Below, in pieces: positions 14,412-22,186 of a stretch of 22,186 bases of DNA (position 1 is the first letter of the stretch; each line of letters begins with the position of its first letter). Source of the DNA: DASSUW01 sp963730535. GTDB lineage: Bacteria > Actinomycetota > Thermoleophilia > Solirubrobacterales > Solirubrobacteraceae. A program made the position numbers and the translations under genes. The notes under the pieces are model-generated. The model was not told the origin of the DNA and searched no databases. It saw nothing but the letters and a program-made list of their open reading frames with translations. The stretch lies in NCBI GenBank assembly GCA_963730535.1, contig CAVSRU010000001.1, positions 1 through 22,186 of the forward strand. Reading direction: 5' to 3'.

Positions 14412-15806
14412 TCAGTCGAATGCGAAGTATTTGGGTTCCAGGAACTCGAGCAGGCCGTGATGCCCGCCCTCGCGCCCGAGGCCGCTCTGCTTGGTGCCGC
14501 CGAACGGGGCCGCCGGGTCGGAGACGACGCCCCGGTTGAGGCCGACCATGCCCGTCTCGATCCGCTCCCCGATCGCGAGCGCGCGGCGGAGGTCGCGGCT
14601 GAAGACGAACGCCACCAGCCCGTGCTCGGTGTCGTTGGCGAGCTCGACCGCCTCGTCCTCGGTCGCGAACGTCATCACCGGCGCGACCGGGCCGAACACC
14701 TCCTCGGCGAGGATCGCGCTGCCGGGCTGCACCTGGTCGAGGACCGTGGGCGGGTAGAAGAAGCCGGGACCGGGCAGCCGCTCGCCGCCCGTGCGCACGC
14801 GCGCTCCGCGGTCGACGGCGTCGGCGACCAGGCGCTCGACCTTGTCGCGCGCCGCCTCGTTGATCAAGGGCCCGAGCTGGGCTCCGTCGGCGAACCCCTC
14901 CGCGACGGTCACGGCGGCCATGGCCTCGGTGAGCCGGTCGGTGAACGCGCCCGCGATCGACTCGTGGACGAGGAAGCGGTTGGCGGCCGTGCAGGCTTCA
15001 CCGCCGTTGCGCATCTTCGCCGCCATCGCGCCGGCGATCGCCACGTCGAGGTCGGCGTCCTCGAGGACGACGAACGGCGAGTTGCCGCCGAGCTCCAGCG
15101 ACGCGCTGACGACCCGCGGCGCACACAGCTCGAGCAGCCGGCGGCCGACCGCCGTCGAGCCGGTGAAGGAGAGCTTGCGCACGCGCGCGTCGCCCAGGAT
15201 CGCTTCCACGAGCGGCGCCGGCTCGTCGGTGCACACGATGTTCACCACGCCCTCGGGCACGCCGGCCTCCTCCAGCAGCCGCGCGATCGCGATCGCGGTC
15301 AGCGGCGTCTCCTCGGCCGGCTTGAGCACGACCGTGCATCCGGCGGCGAGCGCCGGACCGAGCTTGCGCGCGGCCATGGCGGCCGGGAAGTTCCACGGCG
15401 TGATCAGCAGCGCGACCCCGATCGGCTCATGGGCGACCAGCATCCGGTTCGCGCCGCTGGGGGCGACCGCGTAGTCCCCGTTCGCCCGCACCGCCTCCTC
15501 CGAGAACCAGCGCAGGAACTCGGCCGCGTAGGTCACCTCGCCGCGCGCCTCGGCCAGCGGCTTGCCCATCTCCCTGACGATCAGGCGCGCGAACTCGTCG
15601 GTGCGCTCGATCATCAGATCGAATGCGCGCCGTAGGATCTCGGCGCGCTCGCGCGGCGCGCGGGCCGCCCACTCGCCGGCGGCCGCGGCCGCCGCGGCGA
15701 CGGCGGCGAGCCCGTCGTCCGGCCCGGCCGACTCGAGCGACTCGATCGGCGCCCCGGTGGCCGGGTCGACGACGTCGAAGTGCCGCCGAGCGGTGGTGGT
15801 GGCCAT
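14412..15806 (-). CDS. NAD(P)-dependent aldehyde dehydrogenase (succinate-semialdehyde-type)
   Basis: 464 residues from the ATG at 15806. Upstream in-frame codons exist, but the ATG lies 7 bases after a TACTGT -10 element and no ribosome site is seen, which fits a leaderless start. Motifs: ITPWNFPAAMAARKLGPAL, KPAEETPLTA, FTGSTAVGR (cofactor), SLELGGNSP (general base E238) and NGGEACTAANR (nucleophile C272), then EEVFGPVAPV and PFGGTKQSGLGREGG. Length and motifs fit the succinate-semialdehyde/lactaldehyde dehydrogenase group; the substrate cannot be fixed further. First gene of a four-gene operon (aldehyde dehydrogenase, DJ-1, hydrolase, alcohol dehydrogenase), divergent from the ABC transporter. 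Frame intact. Confidence 0.93.
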   Translation of the reverse strand: MATTTARRHFDVVDPATGAPIESLESAGPDDGLAAVAAAAAAAGEWAARAPRERAEILRRAFDLMIERTDEFARLIVREMGKPLAEARGEVTYAAEFLRWFSEEAVRANGDYAVAPSGANRMLVAHEPIGVALLITPWNFPAAMAARKLGPALAAGCTVVLKPAEETPLTAIAIARLLEEAGVPEGVVNIVCTDEPAPLVEAILGDARVRKLSFTGSTAVGRRLLELCAPRVVSASLELGGNSPFVVLEDADLDVAIAGAMAAKMRNGGEACTAANRFLVHESIAGAFTDRLTEAMAAVTVAEGFADGAQLGPLINEAARDKVERLVADAVDRGARVRTGGERLPGPGFFYPPTVLDQVQPGSAILAEEVFGPVAPVMTFATEDEAVELANDTEHGLVAFVFSRDLRRALAIGERIETGMVGLNRGVVSDPAAPFGGTKQSGLGREGGHHGLLEFLEPKYFAFD

Positions 15807-15813
15807 GCGCCGC

Positions 15814-15842
15814 ACAGTAACGACGGTGCAAGAAGTCTGCAA
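15814..15842 (-). promoter_or_regulatory. Promoter of the aldehyde dehydrogenase operon
   Basis: Minus strand: -35 TTGCAG (15842-15837), 17-base spacer, -10 TACTGT (15819-15814), then 7 bases to the ATG at 15806. A leaderless transcript is predicted. Confidence 0.55.
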
Positions 15843-15864
15843 GTTAGTTGACAAGTGATGCAAG
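15827..15864. promoter_or_regulatory. Repeated half-sites in the divergent control region
   Basis: TGCAAG occurs at 15827-15832, 15838-15843 and 15859-15864, with starts 11 and 21 bases apart, and a related TGACAAG at 15849-15855. CAAGTTAG (15840-15847) and TGACAAGT (15849-15856) also occur in the operator at 9877-9911. The sites overlap the -35 elements of both divergent promoters. Candidate binder: the GntR regulator, or the DeoR regulator encoded at the end of the transporter operon (DeoR proteins often use direct repeats). Confidence 0.5.
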
Positions 15865-15877
15865 ATCGACGTAGCGT
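15848..15877 (+). promoter_or_regulatory. Promoter of the ABC transporter operon
   Basis: A consensus -35 TTGACA (15848-15853), 18-base spacer and -10 TAGCGT (15872-15877). The leader is about 60 bases and ends in GAGGAGGAG before the ATG at 15944. Confidence 0.6.
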
Positions 15878-15943
15878 CTCGGCTGGAATCGTGAAGGATT
15901 GTCGAGGCCGGCACCGCCGGCCAAACGTTCTGAGGAGGAGCGG

Positions 15944-17320
15944 ATGAGGTCGAAACTCCAGGTCGTGTTCGTCGCTGCGCTTACGGCAGCGGCGTGCGCG
16001 CTCGTCGCGTGTGGTGGTAGTGATGAGAGCGGAGGCGGCGGAACCAAGGCCGCGGCGGACACCGGCAAGCTGTCGGACAAGGACATGACGCTCACGTTCC
16101 TGTGGTTCGAATGGCCCCCGGCGCAGGCCCTCGAGGAGCTCGGCAAGGAGTACACGAAGACGCGCCCGAACGTGACCGTCAAGGTCAACACCGTGCCGAA
16201 CGCGCAGTGGCACGACGCGATCTTCACGCAGTTCGCCGCGAAGAAGACGAACTTCGACATGCCGGTCCTCGACTCGCAGAACATCGGCGAAGCGGTGACC
16301 AACGGGTCGATCCTCGACATCACGGACTTCGTGAAGAAGAACATCGACACCTCGCAGTACGACCCGTACTTCCTCGCGGCGTACGGCCAGTACCCGCAGG
16401 CGCAGACGGGGGAGGCGAACCCGGACGCCAAGACCTACGGGCTGCCGCTGCTGGGCGACACGTGGGCGATGATCTGGCGCAAGGACCTGATGGGCGACAA
16501 GCCGCCGGCGACGTGGGACGAGATGATCGCCGCGGCCAAGAAGTGCCAGGAGGAGAACCCGGGCATGAGCGGCCTCGCGTTCCATCAGGCGGGCAGCGGC
16601 GACGCCGCCGCGGTCACCTACAACGTCGTCAACGCGCTGTACGGCGGCGAGCTGTGGAACCCGGACGATCGCAAGATCGAGGGCGTCATCAACGACGACG
16701 CCGGCAAGAAGGCGATGAACGTGCTCGTCAACGACATGGTCCCGCTCACGCCGAAGGGCTCGAGCAACTGGTTCATCGACGAGGTCAACGCCGCGATCAG
16801 CCAGGGCAAGATCTGCGTCGGGTTCCAGTGGATCGCCGCGATGGGCGGTCTCCTCGATCCCAAGAGCTCCAAGCTCGGGAAGAGCAAGGAGGAGATCCTC
16901 GAGAAGCTGGACTTCGCACCCCTGCCGAAGCAGGACACCGACAAGGTGCCGCTCGGCGGCATGGGGCTGCACGTCTCGCGCTACATCCCCAAGGACAAGC
17001 AGGCCGAGGCGCTGAACTTCATCAAGTGGTTCCAGACGCCCGAGGTCCAGAAGAAGTGGGCGCAGCTCGGCGGCGTCCCGGCGCGCAACGACGTGCTCAA
17101 GTCGCCGGAGTTCCTCGAGGCGCAGCCGTACAACAAGGTGTTCACGGAGTCCGTGCCGCGCCTGAAGGACTTCTGGAACCTGCCGGAGTACGCGAAGCTC
17201 CTCAACGTCCACTCGACGCAGGTCAACGCGGCGATCTCCGGTACGCAGCAGCCGGACGCGGCGCTCGACAAGCTGGCGTCCGAGGAGCAGCAGATCCTCG
17301 ACGAGAGCTCGTCGAAGTAG
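15944..17320 (+). CDS. ABC transporter substrate-binding lipoprotein (family 1, carbohydrate type)
   Basis: 458 residues. The ATG at 15944 follows GAGGAGGAG. A lipoprotein signal peptide ends in the lipobox LVAC with C23 as the lipidated residue, then a Gly/Ser-rich linker. The mature part starts MTLTFLWFEWPPAQALEEL and has the family 1 pattern: YTKTRPNVTVKV, AKTYGLPLLGDTWAMIWRKD, PATWDEMIAAAKK and EALNFIKWFQTPEVQKKWA. It would capture a sugar, polyol or oligosaccharide and deliver it to the two permeases that follow. A GC hairpin sits between this gene and the first permease. Frame intact. Confidence 0.95.
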   Translation: MRSKLQVVFVAALTAAACALVACGGSDESGGGGTKAAADTGKLSDKDMTLTFLWFEWPPAQALEELGKEYTKTRPNVTVKVNTVPNAQWHDAIFTQFAAKKTNFDMPVLDSQNIGEAVTNGSILDITDFVKKNIDTSQYDPYFLAAYGQYPQAQTGEANPDAKTYGLPLLGDTWAMIWRKDLMGDKPPATWDEMIAAAKKCQEENPGMSGLAFHQAGSGDAAAVTYNVVNALYGGELWNPDDRKIEGVINDDAGKKAMNVLVNDMVPLTPKGSSNWFIDEVNAAISQGKICVGFQWIAAMGGLLDPKSSKLGKSKEEILEKLDFAPLPKQDTDKVPLGGMGLHVSRYIPKDKQAEALNFIKWFQTPEVQKKWAQLGGVPARNDVLKSPEFLEAQPYNKVFTESVPRLKDFWNLPEYAKLLNVHSTQVNAAISGTQQPDAALDKLASEEQQILDESSSK

Positions 17321-17334
17321 CAGCATCAGCGCGA

Positions 17335-17361
17335 GGGGCCGGGGGTCGCTCGCCCGGCCCC
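17335..17361 (+). terminator. Hairpin between binding-protein and permease genes
   Basis: GGGGCCGGG (17335-17343) and CCCGGCCCC (17353-17361) form a perfect 9-bp stem with a 9-base loop, 14 bases after the stop. A C/U-rich stretch (CGCTTCTTCG) follows rather than a U run. In sugar importer operons such hairpins often act as mRNA stabilisers or partial terminators that keep the binding protein in excess over the membrane parts. Confidence 0.6.
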
Positions 17362-17378
17362 CGCTTCTTCGTCCTGAC

Positions 17379-18329
17379 ATGGCAGACACGCTCCGATCCC
17401 CCGCCCCGTCCCCGCCGCTGGAACGGCTCGAGCCCCCGCCTGCGGCGAAGCGCTACCGGTTCCTGACGGACCGGCGGCTCGCCTTCCTGTTCATCTCGCC
17501 GGCGCTCGCGCTGCTCATCTTCCTGTCGATCTGGCCGCTGATCCGGCTGATCTGGCTCTCGTTCACGGACTACTCCGTGACGCGCGACGTGCCGGCGACC
17601 TTCCTCGGCCTCGACAACTACGTCGACGTCATCACGTCCCCGATCGTGCAGAAGCGCGCGCTCACGACGTTGATCTTCGTCGTCGGGGCCGTCGGGCTCC
17701 AGACCGTCCTCGGCTTCGCGATCGCGTTCCTGATCTCCCGCCGGGAGCGAGGGCGCGGTGCGCTGACGACGCTCTTCCTGATCCCGATGATGCTGTCGCC
17801 GGTCGTCGTCGGCCTGTTCTGGAAGTTCATGCTCGACGTCCAGTTCGGCGTCGTGAACTCGTTCCTCGACAGCCTCGGGCTCGGCCGCGTCGAATGGCTC
17901 ACGCAGCAGCGCCTCGCGCTGTTCTCGCTGATCATCGTCGACACCTGGCAGTGGACGCCGTTCATCATGCTGATCGCGCTCGCGGGCCTCACGGCGGTGC
18001 CGAACTTCCTCTACGAGGCGGCCGAGATCGACCGCGCCTCCGAGTGGTTCAAGTTCCGCCGGATCACGCTGCCGCTGGTCTGGCCGCTGCTGCTGATCGC
18101 GGTCATGTTCCGCGCGATCGAGGCCTTCCGGCTCTTCGACCTCGTCTACATCCTCACGGGCGGCGGGCCGGGCGGCACGACCGAGACGCTCTCCTACAAC
18201 GTCTACAAGGTCGCCTTCTTCGGCTTCGACACCGGCCGCGCGGCGGCGTACGGGATCCTCATGGTGATCGTCGTCATCCTCGCCTCGCAGCTCTATCTGC
18301 GTTACCTCAACCGACTGCAGACGCGCTGA
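17379..18329 (+). CDS. ABC transporter permease, MalF-like (CUT1)
   Basis: 316 residues. A proline-rich cytoplasmic start (residues 1-30) is followed by a first membrane segment (LAFLFISPALALLIFLSIWP) and about five more. The ATPase-coupling loop reads YEAAEIDRASEWFKFRRITLP, the EAA motif of binding-protein-dependent permeases. The loop LTGGGPGGTTETLSYNVYK near the end is typical of sugar permeases. It pairs with the MalG-like protein encoded next. No strong ribosome site is seen before the ATG at 17379. Frame intact. Confidence 0.93.
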   Translation: MADTLRSPAPSPPLERLEPPPAAKRYRFLTDRRLAFLFISPALALLIFLSIWPLIRLIWLSFTDYSVTRDVPATFLGLDNYVDVITSPIVQKRALTTLIFVVGAVGLQTVLGFAIAFLISRRERGRGALTTLFLIPMMLSPVVVGLFWKFMLDVQFGVVNSFLDSLGLGRVEWLTQQRLALFSLIIVDTWQWTPFIMLIALAGLTAVPNFLYEAAEIDRASEWFKFRRITLPLVWPLLLIAVMFRAIEAFRLFDLVYILTGGGPGGTTETLSYNVYKVAFFGFDTGRAAAYGILMVIVVILASQLYLRYLNRLQTR

Positions 18330-18331
18330 CG

Positions 18332-19237
18332 ATGGCCACCCACATCCAGACCCTCGGAGCTGGCGGACGCGGGAATCGCGGGCGAGACCGCCGCCCCGCC
18401 CGTCCGCCGTCGCCGGCGACTCGGCTCCGGCGTCGAGATCGTGCTGCTCACGCTGTTCGCCGTGGTCATGCTCTTCCCGGTCCTCTGGATGCTGGAGACC
18501 GCGCTGAAGGAGACCCGGGACATCTACGCCGTCCCGGCCAAGCTGTTCAACTTCAGCCCGACGCTCGACCATCTCAAGGACGTCTTCTCGTCGGGCTCGC
18601 CGGTGCTCTCGGGCCTCAAGAACTCGGTGATCGTGTCCGCGGCGTCGACGCTGATCGCGACGGTGCTGGGGGTGCCGTCGGCGTGGGCCTACTCGCGGTT
18701 CCCCATCCCCGGCAAGAAGGACCAGCTGTTCTTCATCCTCTCGACGCGGTTCATGCCGCCGGTCGTGGTGGTCATCCCGATCTTCCTCATGTTCCGCGAC
18801 CTCGGGCTGCTCGACACGCTGCAGGGCCTGATCCTCGTCTACGCGGCCTTCAACCTGCCGTTCACGATCTGGATGATGAAGGGCTTCATCGACGAGGTGC
18901 CGGCCGAGTACGAGGAGGCGGCGATGCTCGACGGCTACTCGCGCCTCGAGGCCTTCTGGCGCGTCACGATGCCGCTGCTCGTCCCGGGGATCGTCGCCAC
19001 CGCCGTGTTCGCGCTGATCTTCTCCTGGAACGAGTTCGTCTACGCGATCTTCCTGATCACCGATCCGGCCAGCCGGACCGCACCACCCGCGATCGCGGGC
19101 CTGATCGGCGGGACCACGATCGACTGGGGACTGGTCGCCGCGTCGGCGATGGTCTTCGCGATCCCGGTCCTGGTGTTCGCCTTCCTCGTCCGGCGGCATC
19201 TCGTGGCCGGCGTCACGCTCGGGGCGGTGCGCCGCTG

Positions 19238-19238
<1 letters not shown>
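18332..19238 (+). CDS. ABC transporter permease, MalG-like (CUT1)
   Basis: About 301 residues after removing one extra base near 18356. The ATG at 18332 lies 2 bases past the previous stop. The first codons read MATHIQTL, then in the next frame ELADAGIAGETAAPPVRRRRR, a basic cytoplasmic tail, followed by the first membrane segment (IVLLTLFAVVMLFPVLWML). An open frame starting at the GTG 18441 lacks the tail and is probably an artefact of the slip. The EAA loop is AEYEEAAMLDGYSRLEAFWR. The C-terminus ends in LVAGVTLGAVRR, as is usual for MalG-type subunits. The stop overlaps the ATPase start (TGATG). Confidence 0.9.
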
Positions 19239-20305
<1,067 letters not shown>

Positions 20306-20309
<4 letters not shown>

Positions 20310-21373
20310 CCTCCGCGATCGTCACGACCGGCATCGGGAAGTCGTTCGGCGACGTGCAAGCCCTGCGGGATCTGGACCTCGACGTCCCGGAGGGCGCGTT
20401 CTTCGTGTTGCTCGGGCCGTCCGGGGCGGGCAAGACGACGACGCTGCGCGTCATCGCAGGGCTCGAGAAGCCCGACTACGGAACCGTCCATCTGACCGGG
20501 ATCGACGCGACCGAGGCCACGCCGGCCGAGCGCGATCTGGCGATGGTGTTCCAGTCCTACGCGCTGTACCCGAAGCAGACGGCCGCGGACAACATCGCCT
20601 CCCCCCTGCGGGCCCGCCGGCTGGGCAAGGCCGACGTCGACGAGCGGGTGCGGCAGGTGGCCGAGTTGCTGCACATCGAGCACCTGCTCCAGCGCAAGCC
20701 GGCGCAGATGTCGGGCGGCGAGCAGCAGCGCGTGGCGCTCGGGCGGGCGCTCGTGCGGGAGCCGCGGGCGTTCCTCATGGACGAGCCGCTCACCAACCTC
20801 GACCTCAAGCTGCGGGTCGAGATGCGGACCGAGCTGACGCGCATCCACCGGTCGCTGGGGCGGACGTTCCTGTACGTGACGAACGATCAGGTCGAGGCCA
20901 TGTCGATGGCCGACCAGGTGGCCGTGCTCCACGCCGGCACCGTCCAGCAGGTCGGCCCGCCGACGGAGATCTACGACCGTCCGGCGAACCGCTGGGTGGG
21001 GACGTTCGTCGGGTGGCCGCGCATGAACCTGCTGCCGTGCACCGCCAACGGGCGACTCTCCGGCAACGGCTGGCAGCTGCCGAATCCCGGCTTCGCCGTC
21101 GACGGCGACCGCCCGACGCTGCTCGGCGTGCGCGCGGAGGACCTGTCGCTGGACGTCCGGGACGAGTCGGCGACGCTGGCCGGCACGGTCTACGCGGTCG
21201 AGCCGCTGGGCGATCGCACGCTCGTCGACATCGAGATCGCCGACCAGCGGATCGTGGTGAAGGCGCCGCCCACGGCGTCGCTGCGCATCGGTGACAGCGT
21301 CCGGGCGTCGGTCGACCTCGACCGGGTCCACCTGTTCGACGCCGACGGGGAGGCGGCGATCCCACGGCGATGA
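20306..21373 (+). CDS. ABC transporter ATPase 2 (MalK/UgpC-like) with Asn at the switch-histidine position
   Basis: 355 residues, intact. Walker A GPSGAGKTT (K43), Q-loop MVFQSYALYPKQ, signature MSGGEQQRVALGRA and Walker B AFLMDEPLTNLD are present. The H-loop reads YVTNDQVEAM, so the switch His is Asn (N193), at the same residue number as H193 in ATPase 1. The C-terminal regulatory domain includes RMNLLPC and LLGVRAEDLSLDV. Two adjacent ATPases in one importer operon suggest a heterodimer with unequal ATP sites, as in some rhizobial and actinobacterial sugar or glycerol importers. The stop overlaps the regulator start (ATGA). Confidence 0.92.
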
Positions 21374-22186
21374 TCGACGCCACGGCTCCGGGGGAAAGGC
21401 GGGCGCACATCCTCAAGCGCATCCAGCGGGAGGGACGCGTGTCCCTGGCGGACCTCGCCAGCGAGCACGCGGTCTCAGCGGTGACCGTCCACCGCGACCT
21501 CCAGCTGCTCTCCGAAGAGGGGTTGCTGGAGCGTGTCCGCGGCGGCGCCCGGTCGCTGCCGGACCCGCCGGCGCAGATCGAGACGGGCTGGAACGCGCGC
21601 CTGCGCGAGGCGGCGCCGGAGAAGGACGCGATCGCCGCTGCGGCGCGCGAGCTGATCGAGGACGGGTCGACGATCTTCATCGACGCATCCTCGACGGGCC
21701 TGGCGCTCGCGCACGCCATCGAGGTCCGCCCGCCCGCCGATCTGACACTGGTGACGAACTCGCCGGCGATCGCCCTCGGCCTGTCGGCGGCATCGATCCA
21801 CGTCATCGTGGCGCCGGGGGAGCTCGACCAGCACATGCGCGTGCTGACCGGCCGCTGGACGATCGACTTCCTGGCTCGCCTCACCTTCGCCGCGGCGTTC
21901 GTCTCGGCCGCCGGCATCACGCTCGGCCACGGCCTCACCACGTCGCGGTCCGGGCTCGCCGACACGCTGAACACCGCTGCCGATTCCGCGGAGCGGGTGG
22001 TCGGCCTGATGGACTCCACGAAGTTCGAGCGCTCCTCGCTCATGACGATCCGAAGCGCCACGGCGCTGGATCTGATCATCACCGACGACCGGCTCGATCC
22101 CGCCGTCGTGGCGGCGTTCCGCGCGGCGGGAGTGAACCTCCAAGTCGTGTCGGGCGTGGCCGAGGCGAACGACGCGGAGGCCGACT
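21370..22186 (+). CDS. DeoR-family transcriptional regulator (runs off the window)
   Basis: At least 272 residues with no stop before the window end. The ATG at 21370 overlaps the ATPase stop. The N-terminal DeoR helix-turn-helix reads RRAHILKRIQREGRVSLADL and VSAVTVHRDLQLLSEEG, followed by the family wing LLERVRGGA. The sugar-isomerase-like effector domain has TIFIDASSTGLALAHAI, LTLVTNSPAIALG, MDSTKFERSSL and IITDDRLDP. DeoR regulators bind phosphorylated sugars and usually repress the operon they belong to. Its location at the end of the importer operon suggests feedback control of the 15.84 kb promoter region. The family is commonly 250-280 residues, so only a few residues should be missing. 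Confidence 0.92.
   Translation, partial: MIDATAPGERRAHILKRIQREGRVSLADLASEHAVSAVTVHRDLQLLSEEGLLERVRGGARSLPDPPAQIETGWNARLREAAPEKDAIAAAARELIEDGSTIFIDASSTGLALAHAIEVRPPADLTLVTNSPAIALGLSAASIHVIVAPGELDQHMRVLTGRWTIDFLARLTFAAAFVSAAGITLGHGLTTSRSGLADTLNTAADSAERVVGLMDSTKFERSSLMTIRSATALDLIITDDRLDPAVVAAFRAAGVNLQVVSGVAEANDAEAD

Noticed and set aside
17223..19199. 658-codon minus-strand open frame rich in Glu, Asp, Arg and His
   Set aside because: Antisense shadow of the permease genes; low-complexity composition typical of such frames.

Overview
The window is about 70 % G+C, shows the usual high-GC excess of long shadow reading frames, and has Shine-Dalgarno motifs of the GGAGG type. Gene content (LVIVD-repeat secreted protein, Tat-exported sulfite-oxidase-like enzyme, CUT1-type sugar ABC transporter with a lipoprotein, FCD-type GntR and DeoR regulators) suggests a soil actinobacterium. 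A Thermoleophilia/Solirubrobacterales-like host is my best guess, but it is inference only.

Layout. (1) 1-2626: a tRNA-Ser(UGA) gene on the minus strand whose 3' half is duplicated about 2.5 kb downstream. Between the two copies lie a C-terminal remnant of a tyrosine integrase and one intact cargo gene, a secreted LVIVD-repeat protein. This is the footprint of a decayed tRNA-targeted integrative element. (2) 2888-4182: a Tat-exported sulfite-oxidase-family molybdoenzyme split by a one-base frame change, convergent with an NTF2/SnoaL-like protein (4157-4639). (3) 4650-7240: a multidomain c-di-GMP protein (GAF, GAF, GGDEF, GAF, HD-GYP) broken by many frame changes. (4) 7292-7497: tRNA-Ser(GCU) and tRNA-Arg(ACG). 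(5) 7517-9869, minus strand: a Gfo/Idh/MocA oxidoreductase, a TIM-barrel sugar-phosphate isomerase/epimerase and a small leading ORF. (6) 9877-9911: a palindromic operator carrying two overlapping divergent promoters. (7) 9971-11858, plus strand: two tandem HAD-fold paralogues that have lost the catalytic aspartate, coupled to a GntR/FCD repressor. (8) 11848-15806, minus strand: aldehyde dehydrogenase, DJ-1/PfpI protein, alpha/beta hydrolase and iron-type alcohol dehydrogenase. (9) 15944-22186, plus strand: a CUT1-like ABC importer (lipoprotein, two permeases, two ATPases) followed by a DeoR regulator that runs off the window.

How it may work together. Regions 5-9 look like one carbohydrate or polyol uptake and oxidation locus under two regulators. 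The two divergent control regions (about 9.89 kb and 15.84 kb) share the half-sites CAAGTTAG and TGACAAGT, so one protein, most simply the GntR regulator, may control both. The substrate cannot be read from sequence.

Quality caution. Many genes change frame by one base while their homology continues in the next frame, usually fitting a single inserted base. Several independent genes on both strands are affected, so I read most of these as assembly or base-calling indels rather than pseudogenes. Coordinates of those genes are given for the whole reconstructed gene.
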